DNA of 64,000 nt, taken from positions 20,993 to 84,992 of the forward strand of contig NKIK01000017.1 of assembly GCA_002256115.1 (NCBI GenBank). The letters are read 5' to 3'. The notes under the pieces were generated by a model. It did no database searches. It was not told the origin of the DNA and worked only from the letters and a program-made list of their open reading frames with translations. Numbering within the stretch: the first letter of the stretch is position 1; each line of letters begins with the position of its first letter. This document shows positions 1 to 7,718 of the stretch, in pieces. The position numbers and the translations under genes were made by a program. The DNA comes from Burkholderiales bacterium PBB3. Its GTDB lineage: Bacteria; Pseudomonadota; Gammaproteobacteria; Burkholderiales; Burkholderiaceae_C.

Positions 1-777
1 AATTTCCTCGAATGCGTGCGGGCCTACTGGAGTGGCCTTGCAGCGGATGCCAAAACGGCCTTCCGTTTCTTACATGTGTCCACCGATGAGGTGTACGGAT
101 CACTGAGCAAAACGGACCCCGCCTTTACCGAGAACAACAAGTACGAGCCCAACAGCCCCTACAGCGCCAGCAAGGCTGCCAGCGACCACTTGGTGCGCGC
201 CTACCACCACACCTATGGCCTGCCGGTAATCACCACCAATTGCAGCAACAATTACGGCCCCTTCCATTTTCCCGAGAAGCTGATCCCGCTGATGATCGTG
301 AACGCCCAGGCGGGCAAGCCGCTGCCGGTGTATGGCGATGGTCAACAAATCCGCGACTGGCTCTATGTGAAAGACCATTGCAGCGCTATTCGCCGCGTGC
401 TGGAAGCCGGTGCAGTGGGCGAGGTCTACAACGTGGGCGGCTGGAATGAGAAACCCAATCTGGACATCGTACACACTGTGTGCGCGCTCTTGGACGAGCT
501 GAAGCCCCGCGCCGATGGGAAGCCCTACAACGAGCAGATCACCTACGTGACCGACCGCCCTGGCCATGACCGCCGCTATGCGATTGATGCCCGCAAGATT
601 GAAAGCCAGCTGGGCTGGAAGCCTGCCGAGACCTTTGAGACCGGCATCCGCAAAACCGTGCAGTGGTATTTGGACAACCCCGAGTGGGTTGCCAATGTGC
701 AAAGCGGCAGTTACAAAGACTGGGTGAACCGCCAATACGGCGACCAGGCACCTGCGGCGGCTGGAGTGGCGGCATGA
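1..777 (+). CDS. rmlB: dTDP-glucose 4,6-dehydratase, 5' end cut by window
   Basis: Partial gene: the frame is open from base 1, and the first residues ([10 protein letters not shown]) match the interior of RmlB, so the real start lies upstream; about 258 C-terminal residues remain of a family of about 350-360. RmlB dehydrates dTDP-glucose to dTDP-4-keto-6-deoxyglucose, second step of dTDP-L-rhamnose synthesis in the cytoplasm. Visible are STDEVYG (about residue 27 of the fragment) and the SDR catalytic YxxxK as YSASK (about 54-58), then NNYGP and RDWLYVKDH, all typical of extended SDR sugar dehydratases. The stop overlaps the rmlD start (ATGA), so translation is coupled. It is the first visible gene of a seven-gene nucleotide-sugar operon. 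Confidence 0.96.
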   Translation, partial: NFLECVRAYWSGLAADAKTAFRFLHVSTDEVYGSLSKTDPAFTENNKYEPNSPYSASKAASDHLVRAYHHTYGLPVITTNCSNNYGPFHFPEKLIPLMIVNAQAGKPLPVYGDGQQIRDWLYVKDHCSAIRRVLEAGAVGEVYNVGGWNEKPNLDIVHTVCALLDELKPRADGKPYNEQITYVTDRPGHDRRYAIDARKIESQLGWKPAETFETGIRKTVQWYLDNPEWVANVQSGSYKDWVNRQYGDQAPAAAGVAA

Positions 778-1682
778 AGATACTGCTACTGGGGCGTGGT
801 GGGCAAGTCGGTTGGGAACTGCAGCGTAGTTTGTCACTGTTGGGGGAAGTGGTCGCGGTGGACTTTGACGCAGCCGACAACCCGGATGGCATGTGTGGCG
901 ACTTCACCGACCTGGCCGGTCTAGCAGAGACCGTACGCCGCGTGCAACCGCAAATTATTGTGAATGCCGCCGCCCACACGGCGGTCGACAAAGCCGAGGG
1001 CGAACCCGAAGTAGCAAAGCTGATTAATGCGCTAGCACCCGCCACACTTGCGGGAGCAGCTACTGAATTAGGAGCGTGGCTGGTGCACTTCAGCACCGAC
1101 TATGTATTTGATGGCAGCGGCAGCCAGCCCCGGCAGGAAACCGATGCCACCAGCCCCTTGAGCGTGTATGGTCGCACCAAACTGGAAGGCGAGCAGGCCG
1201 TGGCTAGCACGCCGAAACATTTGATTTTTCGTACCAGTTGGGTGTACGCCGCCCGCGGCGGCAACTTTGCCAAGACCATGCTGCGCCTAGCCGGTGAACG
1301 GGAGGCCCTGACTGTCATTGACGACCAGGTGGGTGCGCCCACCTCGGCCGAGCTGCTGGCCGACGTGACTGCCCATGCGCTGCGCGCGGCAATTGCCAAC
1401 CCACAACTCGCGGGCCTGTACCATTGCGTGGCGGGTGGCGAGACCACCTGGTACGGCTACTGCCAATACGTGCTGGCCCAGGCCCAGGCTTTGGGTTGGA
1501 CCCTAAAAGTAGGCCCCGCGCGGGTCTCACCCACCACCACCGCCAGCTACCCCACACCAGCGCAGCGCCCACTCAACTCCCGCCTCAACACCGCCAAGTT
1601 GCAGAGCGCTTTTGGTCTGCAGTTGCCCGATTGGCAGCAGGGTGTAGCCCGCATGCTGACTGAGATTTCAGGAAAACTATAA
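774..1682 (+). CDS. rmlD: dTDP-4-dehydrorhamnose reductase
   Basis: RmlD (302 aa) reduces dTDP-4-keto-L-rhamnose to dTDP-L-rhamnose, the last step of the pathway. The protein starts [16 protein letters not shown], a Rossmann glycine motif; STDYVFDG lies near residue 105, followed by the YGRTK catalytic Tyr/Lys pair, and RTSWVY. I chose the ATG at 774 rather than an in-frame upstream codon because it places the nucleotide-binding motif at residue 7 and gives a 4-base ATGA overlap with rmlB. The stop is two bases before rmlA. Order B-D-A-C with tight spacing implies one transcript. Confidence 0.96.
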   Translation: MKILLLGRGGQVGWELQRSLSLLGEVVAVDFDAADNPDGMCGDFTDLAGLAETVRRVQPQIIVNAAAHTAVDKAEGEPEVAKLINALAPATLAGAATELGAWLVHFSTDYVFDGSGSQPRQETDATSPLSVYGRTKLEGEQAVASTPKHLIFRTSWVYAARGGNFAKTMLRLAGEREALTVIDDQVGAPTSAELLADVTAHALRAAIANPQLAGLYHCVAGGETTWYGYCQYVLAQAQALGWTLKVGPARVSPTTTASYPTPAQRPLNSRLNTAKLQSAFGLQLPDWQQGVARMLTEISGKL

Positions 1683-1684
1683 CC

Positions 1685-2599
1685 ATGCCACCAAGCAATA
1701 AACCCAACCTCAACCCCACCGGCCGCAAAGGCATTATTCTGGCCGGTGGCAGCGGTACGCGGCTATATCCGTCGACGCAAGCCGTTAGCAAGCAATTGCT
1801 GCCGATCTACGACAAGCCCATGATTTATTACCCCTTGAGTGCGCTGCTTCTGGCAGGTATCAAGGAGGTGCTGGTGATATCAACCCCGCAAGACACTCCC
1901 CGCTTTGAGCAACTACTGGGCGACGGCAGCCAATGGGGTGTTCAGATTAGCTACGCCGTGCAGCCCTCACCCGATGGGCTAGCCCAGGCTTTTTTGATTG
2001 GCGAGGAGTTCTTGAACGGCGCGCCCAGCGCGCTAGTCTTGGGCGATAACATTTTTTATGGCCACGACTTCGCAAGTTTGGTGCACAGCGCCAACAACCA
2101 AACCGAAGGCGCCACCGTATTTGCCTATGCTGTGCATGACCCCGAGCGCTATGGCGTGGTCGAATTCAACGCCGATGGCCGTGCCATCAGCCTGGAAGAA
2201 AAACCCAAATCCCCCAAGTCACGCTATGCCGTGACCGGTCTGTATTTTTACGACAAACAAGTCGTGGAGCTCGCCAAGCAAGTCAAGCCGTCTGCGCGTG
2301 GCGAGCTGGAGATTACCGACCTCAACCGCATGTACCTGGAGCAAGGCACATTGGACGTGCAAACCATGGGCCGCGGCTACGCCTGGCTAGACACCGGCAC
2401 ACACGAGTCCATGCTCGAAGCCAGCCAGTTCATCTACACCATTGAGCATCGCCAGGGCCTCAAGGTCGCGTGCCCCGAAGAAATCGCCTGGCGCAGTGGC
2501 TGGATCAATGATGAACAGCTCGGCGCGCTTGCAGCGCCCCTGGCCAAGTCGGGCTATGGCCAATATCTGGTGCGTTTGTTGACAGAAAAGGTGTTTTGA
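1685..2599 (+). CDS. rmlA: Glucose-1-phosphate thymidylyltransferase
   Basis: RmlA (304 aa, close to the usual 290-300) joins glucose-1-phosphate and dTTP to form dTDP-glucose, first step of the rhamnose pathway. The N-terminal pyrophosphorylase signature is [13 protein letters not shown], preceded by a short extension rich in Asn/Pro, then [25 protein letters not shown] near residue 118, and EEKP around 179. The C-terminal part has [17 protein letters not shown]. The stop TGA shares one base with the rmlC ATG (TGATG). Confidence 0.97.
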   Translation: MPPSNKPNLNPTGRKGIILAGGSGTRLYPSTQAVSKQLLPIYDKPMIYYPLSALLLAGIKEVLVISTPQDTPRFEQLLGDGSQWGVQISYAVQPSPDGLAQAFLIGEEFLNGAPSALVLGDNIFYGHDFASLVHSANNQTEGATVFAYAVHDPERYGVVEFNADGRAISLEEKPKSPKSRYAVTGLYFYDKQVVELAKQVKPSARGELEITDLNRMYLEQGTLDVQTMGRGYAWLDTGTHESMLEASQFIYTIEHRQGLKVACPEEIAWRSGWINDEQLGALAAPLAKSGYGQYLVRLLTEKVF

Positions 2600-3135
2600 T
2601 GAAAGCGAGTCGCTGCAAGATTGCTGATGTTTTTTTGATCGAACCGAAGGTGTTCGGCGATGAGCGTGGTTTTTTCTACGAAAGTTTTAACCAAAAGGTT
2701 TTTAACGAAGCCACGGGTGCGCAGTGGTCTTTCGTGCAAGACAACCACTCCAAGTCCAGCCAAGGTGTTTTACGAGGCTTGCACTACCAAATCGTACAAC
2801 CCCAGGGCAAGCTGGTACGCGTGGTATCCGGAGAGGTTTTTGATGTGGCCGTAGACATTCGCAAAGACTCCCCCACCTATGGTCAATGGGTCGGCGAAAT
2901 CTTGAGCGGAACCAACCACCGCCAGCTTTGGGTCCCCCCCGGGCTGGCTCACGGATTTTTGGTTTTGTCAGAGAGCGCAGAGTTTTTGTACAAAACCACC
3001 GATTACTACGCGCCGGCCCATGAACGCTGCATTGTCTGGAACGACCCGACTTTAGGCATCGCATGGCCGTCCATCCAGGCAGAGCCCAAGCTGTCAGCGA
3101 AAGATGCGGCGGGTATTGCTTTTGTAGATGCGTAG
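2599..3135 (+). CDS. rmlC: dTDP-4-dehydrorhamnose 3,5-epimerase
   Basis: RmlC (178 aa) is a cupin epimerase that converts dTDP-4-keto-6-deoxyglucose to the L-rhamno form. The hallmark strings are GDERGFFYESFN, QDNHSKSS, RGLHYQ (base His) and WVPPGLAHGFLVLSE, ending with the Tyr-rich loop FLYKTTDYYAP. I start at the ATG overlapping the rmlA stop rather than at the TTG one codon earlier. The gene completes a full set rmlBDAC. Base composition here and in galE is a little lower in GC than in rmlBD, which is common in polysaccharide loci. Confidence 0.96.
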   Translation: MKASRCKIADVFLIEPKVFGDERGFFYESFNQKVFNEATGAQWSFVQDNHSKSSQGVLRGLHYQIVQPQGKLVRVVSGEVFDVAVDIRKDSPTYGQWVGEILSGTNHRQLWVPPGLAHGFLVLSESAEFLYKTTDYYAPAHERCIVWNDPTLGIAWPSIQAEPKLSAKDAAGIAFVDA

Positions 3136-3174
3136 GAAAATTTCAAGCAATGTCCCTGAGAAAGCTGGACCACT

Positions 3175-4185
3175 GTGAATATATTCATTACGGGCGGTGC
3201 AGGTTACATCGGGTCTCACACTTGCGTTGAACTGCTCAACGCTGGGCACCAAGTCGCAGTATTCGACAATTTTTGCGATAGTGATCCAGAAGCACTTGCG
3301 CGTGTGGAACGTATTTCGGGTGTCCGACCACGCTTGTACCAGGGCGATGTGCGTGACCTGGACGTTCTGACACATGCGTTACGTGATAGCGCGGCAACCG
3401 CAGTAATTCACTTTGCTGGACTCAAAGCGGTCGGTGATTCGGTCCTGCATCCACTGAACTACTACGACAACAACGTCTTGGGAACACTGTGCTTACTACG
3501 GGCCATGGGGCATTGCGATGTTAAGCAGCTCGTGTTTAGCTCCTCAGCAACGGTCTACGGTGACCCTATTGAGCTACCGATCCCAGAGAAGCACGCACTA
3601 TCAGCGAATAACCCCTATGGTCAAACCAAACTGGTTATTGAGAAAATGTTGCGCGATCTTTACAGCAGCGATACCAGTTGGCGGATATCGATCCTGCGCT
3701 ATTTCAATCCGGTGGGGGCACACAGCAGCGGCTTGATCGGTGAAGACCCCAAAGGAACACCGAATAACTTGATGCCCTTTGTGGCACAAGTCGCGGTAGG
3801 TCGACGCGAATACTTGAATGTCTGGGGCAATGACTACGCCACACCTGATGGAACTGGTGTGCGCGACTACATCCACGTCGTTGATCTGGCGTTAGGGCAC
3901 GTCAAAGCCTTAGAACGCCTACAAAGCAGGACAGAATGCGAGGCATTCAATTTAGGCACAGGCATTGGCTACAGTGTGTTAGACATCGTACGGGCTTTTG
4001 AAGCTGCCTGCGGCAAGGAGCTGCCCTACCGTATCGCGCCCCGTCGTTCGGGTGACATTGCTGTGTACTACGCTGACCCGAGCAAGGCAAAAAAATGGCT
4101 CAATTGGGAAGCCCAACGTGACTTGAAAACCATGTGTGAGGATAGTTGGCGTTGGCAAAGCACCAACCCTTTGGGCTATGGTTGA
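3175..4185 (+). CDS. galE: UDP-glucose 4-epimerase
   Basis: GalE (336 aa, typical length 335-345) interconverts UDP-glucose and UDP-galactose. It begins with GGAGYIGSHTCVELL (NAD-binding), has FSSSATVYGDP and the catalytic NPYGQTK, then YFNPVGAHSSGLIGEDP and GTGVRDYIHVVDLA, all strongly conserved in true GalE. The start is GTG at 3175, which places the glycine motif at residue 7; no in-frame ATG lies nearby. It follows rmlC after 39 bases on the same strand, so a shared transcript supplying UDP-Gal for the same polysaccharide is likely. Confidence 0.95.
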   Translation: MNIFITGGAGYIGSHTCVELLNAGHQVAVFDNFCDSDPEALARVERISGVRPRLYQGDVRDLDVLTHALRDSAATAVIHFAGLKAVGDSVLHPLNYYDNNVLGTLCLLRAMGHCDVKQLVFSSSATVYGDPIELPIPEKHALSANNPYGQTKLVIEKMLRDLYSSDTSWRISILRYFNPVGAHSSGLIGEDPKGTPNNLMPFVAQVAVGRREYLNVWGNDYATPDGTGVRDYIHVVDLALGHVKALERLQSRTECEAFNLGTGIGYSVLDIVRAFEAACGKELPYRIAPRRSGDIAVYYADPSKAKKWLNWEAQRDLKTMCEDSWRWQSTNPLGYG

Positions 4186-4218
4186 GCCTAAACTCAAACG
4201 ACCACAGGAGCTGCACAC

Positions 4219-5322
4219 ATGGCAAAAGGAATGATCCTGGCGGCCGGCCAGGGTACACGGGTCCGCCCGCTGACCAAATACCTGCCTAAGCCCATGGTGC
4301 CCATTCTGGGCAAGCCAGTGATGGAGTATTTGATTGAACATTTGGCCAGTTTCGGGATTACCGAAATTATGGTGAATGTGGCATTTCAACACCAAAAAAT
4401 TGAACAGTATTTTGGCGACGGCCACCGCTGGGGTGTGCAGTTGGGGTACTCGTATGAGGGCATGCGGGAGCATGGTGAAGTAGTTCCCAAACCCATGGGG
4501 TCGGCGGGCGGCATGCGGCGTATACAAGACTTCAGCCGGTTCTTTGATGAAACCACGTTGGTGCTATGCGGAGATGCACTCATTGATCTTGATATTGGCG
4601 CTGCCTTGCATGAGCACAAAACAAAAGCTGCAATAGCCAGTGTCGTAACCCTGGATGTCCCGTTAGCGGATGTTAGCAATTACGGCATCGTGGAGGCCAA
4701 TGAAGATGGTCAAATTCAATCGTTTCAGGAAAAACCAAACTCCGAAGACGCCAAGTCAACCCTGGCCAGCACCGGCATCTATATTTTTAACCCTGAGGTT
4801 CTAGACCTGGTCCCCGCAGGGCAGATATACGACATAGGCTCGCAGTTATTTCCACAATTGGTCGAACAAAAACTACCGTTCTATGCCCAAAAGCGCTTCT
4901 TCAATTGGATAGACATTGGCCGTGTCAGCGACTATTGGTCTGTACTGCAGCGGGTGCTGCGCGGTGACATTGCCCAAATGAAAATACCTGGGCGTGAAGT
5001 GAGACCGGGCGTTTGGGTCGGACTCAACACCTCTGTTGCTTGGGATCAGGTCAAAATTCAGGGCCCGGTATACGTCGGATCCAGCGTGAGGATCGAACCT
5101 GGTGCAGTGATTGTCGGTCCTTGTTGGATAGGACACGGTAGCGTGATCCGTTCAGGTGCCAAGGTCACACGCAGCATTTTGTTTGAATACACCCGAATAG
5201 CGGCCGATATGCACTTCAGCGAAATGATTGTCTCGCCAGAGTATTGTGTGAACCGCGATGGTGAAACGCTTTACCGCGGCGATGACACCGCCCAATTGCG
5301 TTGGGGCGATGCCCGCGCATGA
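4219..5322 (+). CDS. Hexose-1-phosphate nucleotidyltransferase with beta-helix tail
   Basis: A 367-aa nucleotidyltransferase of the mannose-1-phosphate guanylyltransferase/RfbA superfamily. The start has a good ribosome site (CAGGAG, about 9 bases upstream). Residues 4-25 carry the signature ILAAGQGTRVRPLTKYLPKP; CGDALID near residue 115 holds the metal-binding Asp; FQEKP and NWIDIGRVSDYW follow. From about 255 onward, hexapeptide-like repeats (VKIQGPVYVGSSVRIEPG, AVIVGPCWIGHGS) form a left-handed beta-helix, as in GDP-mannose pyrophosphorylases of the two-domain kind. The sugar and nucleotide cannot be fixed from sequence; mannose-1-P/GTP is the favoured guess because manC follows, glucose-1-P/UTP is the alternative. 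Confidence 0.88.
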   Translation: MAKGMILAAGQGTRVRPLTKYLPKPMVPILGKPVMEYLIEHLASFGITEIMVNVAFQHQKIEQYFGDGHRWGVQLGYSYEGMREHGEVVPKPMGSAGGMRRIQDFSRFFDETTLVLCGDALIDLDIGAALHEHKTKAAIASVVTLDVPLADVSNYGIVEANEDGQIQSFQEKPNSEDAKSTLASTGIYIFNPEVLDLVPAGQIYDIGSQLFPQLVEQKLPFYAQKRFFNWIDIGRVSDYWSVLQRVLRGDIAQMKIPGREVRPGVWVGLNTSVAWDQVKIQGPVYVGSSVRIEPGAVIVGPCWIGHGSVIRSGAKVTRSILFEYTRIAADMHFSEMIVSPEYCVNRDGETLYRGDDTAQLRWGDARA

Positions 5323-5341
5323 CCGAGGCCATGAAATTACT

Positions 5342-6805
5342 ATGAAGATACAACCCGTCGTTTTGTCCGGCGGATCAGGTACGCGGCTGTGGCCGCTGTC
5401 GCGCGAAAAGTACCCTAAGCAATTGCTTTCGTTGGTGGGCGATGACTCGCTGCTGCAGGCCACGGTGCGCCGTGTTGAGGGCCTGGAAGGCGCGAATGGG
5501 GTAAGTGGGGTAACACTGGCGGCACCCCTGGTGGTGTGCAATGAAGAGTACCGCTTTGTGATTGCCGAGCAGCTGCGCCTGATGGGCCAGAGCGGCAGCA
5601 TTGTGCTGGAGCCCATGGGGCGCAATACGGCCCCGGCCCTGACGCTGGCTGCACTGGCCGCTATCAAAAACGAAGCCGATGCCGTGCTGCTGGTGATGCC
5701 GGCGGACCATGTGATTTTGGACACGGCAGCGTTCCAGGCCGCGGTGCGCCAGGGCGCTGCGCTGGCCGATGCGGGCGCGGTGGTGACCTTTGGCATTACG
5801 CCCGATGCGCCGGAGACCGGCTACGGCTATATCCAATCGGGTGAAGCATTCCAAGGCGCCAAGCGCATTGCACGCTTTGTGGAAAAACCTGACTTGGCCA
5901 CCGCCGAGAGCTACTTGGCCGCAGGCACTTACCTGTGGAACAGCGGCATCTTCATGATGAAGGCATCGGTATGGATGCAGGCCATGGCTGCGTGCCGCGC
6001 CGATATTTTGGCGGCTTGCCAAAAGGCGTGGGACGAGGGTAAGGTGGATGGCGAATTCATGCGCGTGGGCAAAGAGACCTTTGCGCAGTGCCCCAGCGAT
6101 TCGATTGACTACGCGGTGATGGAGCGGCTGGCGGCAGGTAATGGTGGGGCAACCAATACCGCCCTGCCCCCCGGTGTGGTGATTCCCTTGAGCGCGGGCT
6201 GGTCAGACGTAGGCGCGTGGGACGCGCTGTGGCAAGTGCTGCCCAAAGACGCGGCGGGCAATGTGGCCCAGGGTGATGTGATGCTGCAAGACTGCAACAA
6301 TACGTTGGCCCTGTCGAGCAGCCGCCTGATTGCCTGCGTGGGCGTGAGCGACCTGATCGTGGTGGAGACTGCCGATGCAATTTTGGTGGCCCACAAGGAC
6401 AAGACACAGGACGTGAAAAAGATTGTGGACGGCCTGAAGAAGAGCGGCCGCGCCGAGGGATCGATGCACCGCAAGGTGTTCCGACCTTGGGGTTGGTACG
6501 ACGGCGTGGATGCAGGCGAGCGCTTCCAGGTTAAGCGCATTGTGGTTAAGCCGCAAGGCATTTTGTCGCTGCAAATGCACCACCACCGCGCTGAGCACTG
6601 GATCGTGGTCAGTGGCACCGCCAAAGTGACGCGCGGTGAGGAGACCTACCTGGTGTCTGAAAACGAATCCACCTTCATCCCGCTGGGCACCACCCACCGC
6701 CTGGAAAACCCAGGCCGCGTGCCGCTGGAGATGATTGAAGTGCAGTCGGGCTCGTACCTGGGTGAGGACGATATCGTGCGGTTTGAGGATGTGTACGGGC
6801 GCTGA
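5342..6805 (+). CDS. manC: Mannose-1-P guanylyltransferase / mannose-6-P isomerase
   Basis: Bifunctional type II enzyme (487 aa, usual 470-490) of the AlgA/ManC/XanB family that makes GDP-mannose. N-terminal nucleotidyltransferase: VLSGGSGTRLWPLSREKYPK at residues 6-25, then MPADHVI and FVEKP. C-terminal cupin isomerase from about 375: RPWGWYD, ERFQVKRI, LSLQMHHHRAEHWIVVSGTA with clustered metal-binding histidines. The ATG at 5342 is preferred to a GTG 28 codons upstream, which would lie in the preceding gene and add a non-conserved tail. It ends the operon, 6 bases before a convergent gene, with no clear hairpin terminator between them. Confidence 0.95.
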   Translation: MKIQPVVLSGGSGTRLWPLSREKYPKQLLSLVGDDSLLQATVRRVEGLEGANGVSGVTLAAPLVVCNEEYRFVIAEQLRLMGQSGSIVLEPMGRNTAPALTLAALAAIKNEADAVLLVMPADHVILDTAAFQAAVRQGAALADAGAVVTFGITPDAPETGYGYIQSGEAFQGAKRIARFVEKPDLATAESYLAAGTYLWNSGIFMMKASVWMQAMAACRADILAACQKAWDEGKVDGEFMRVGKETFAQCPSDSIDYAVMERLAAGNGGATNTALPPGVVIPLSAGWSDVGAWDALWQVLPKDAAGNVAQGDVMLQDCNNTLALSSSRLIACVGVSDLIVVETADAILVAHKDKTQDVKKIVDGLKKSGRAEGSMHRKVFRPWGWYDGVDAGERFQVKRIVVKPQGILSLQMHHHRAEHWIVVSGTAKVTRGEETYLVSENESTFIPLGTTHRLENPGRVPLEMIEVQSGSYLGEDDIVRFEDVYGR

Positions 6806-6811
6806 GTGCTT

Positions 6812-7705
6812 TTACGGTGTGGTGGGTGCAAACAGCCACTGCACCACGGCGTCAAACTCGGCGCGCCATGCGGCCTCGTTGTGCTCAGCCTTGGGGGTGA
6901 GTTTGGACCAGGTGTTGGCAGCCGGGTGGCCTTGGGCTTTGAGCTGCGCCAGCATGCGTTCATAGTCGCCCACCGCGCCACCTTCCATTCCGCCCATATA
7001 AAGCGCCAGCCGTGCATCAGGCGCTGGGCGCTGCTTGGCCGTCATGTCAAACACCGCCATGCCAGGCCAATAGGCGGGCGAAAAAATACCGGCTTTGCTG
7101 AAGACCTGCGGGTACTGCAATATGGCGTACTGCGAGATCAGCCCGCCCATAGAGCTGCCCATGATGCCCGTGGCTTCGCGGCCCGGCAGCGTGCGGTACT
7201 TAGCATCGATCTGCGGCTTCACCACCTTGACGATGAAGTCCATGTACTGCGCGCCCTCGCCTTTGCCAAAACGTTCATGGTCCCAGGGGTTGAGTTCGGT
7301 CATGCGCTTTTCGCCACCGTTGTCGATACCCACCACGATCAGCTCCAGGCCTTGGGCTTTGGCGAGGGCATCCAGCGTCTCGTCCACACCCCACTCACCC
7401 GCATAGGCCGTGGCTGCATCAAACAGGTTTTGGCCATCGTGCATATAGAGCACGGGGTAGCGTTTGGTGGAGGTGGCGTAGCCGGGCGGCAGGTAGAGGC
7501 GCACGGTGCGTTCGCGGTTCAAACCGGGTATGACCAGCGGCGGGGTGAGAACCGACACACCCGCCGTGGCGGTGCGCTTGGGCGGTGCGGGGGTTGCCGT
7601 TGTAGGTGTTGCGGCTGTAGGTGGTTCGGCCGCATGGCAGGCCAGCGCAGCACAGGTGCCCAGGGCAATCGCGCATGCGCGCAGACTTTGGGTGAGAATT
7701 TTCAT
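6812..7705 (-). CDS. Secreted esterase of the enterochelin-esterase-like family
   Basis: A 297-aa alpha/beta hydrolase with an N-terminal signal peptide (residues 1 to about 25, ending ALACHAAEP) and a Thr/Ala/Pro spacer. The core has RLYLPPGYATSTKRYPVLYM and MHDGQNLFD, the nucleophile elbow GSSMGG near residue 187, and a late His in PKAEHNEA, matching the Esterase-D/Fes/CE1-like family. Its substrate is not evident. It is the last gene of a minus-strand operon (amylase, GH31, esterase; gaps of 11 and 13 bases), so removal of acyl groups from a glucan or release of a sugar ester is possible but unproven. Confidence 0.85.
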   Translation of the reverse strand: MKILTQSLRACAIALGTCAALACHAAEPPTAATPTTATPAPPKRTATAGVSVLTPPLVIPGLNRERTVRLYLPPGYATSTKRYPVLYMHDGQNLFDAATAYAGEWGVDETLDALAKAQGLELIVVGIDNGGEKRMTELNPWDHERFGKGEGAQYMDFIVKVVKPQIDAKYRTLPGREATGIMGSSMGGLISQYAILQYPQVFSKAGIFSPAYWPGMAVFDMTAKQRPAPDARLALYMGGMEGGAVGDYERMLAQLKAQGHPAANTWSKLTPKAEHNEAAWRAEFDAVVQWLFAPTTP

Positions 7706-7718
7706 GGCGAGGCCTTCA

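Noticed and set aside
1045..1075. Sequence inside rmlD resembling the dispersed repeat (GGGAGCAGCTACTGAATTAG)
   Set aside because: It encodes the [10 protein letters not shown] stretch that is conserved in RmlD proteins, so the likeness is chance.
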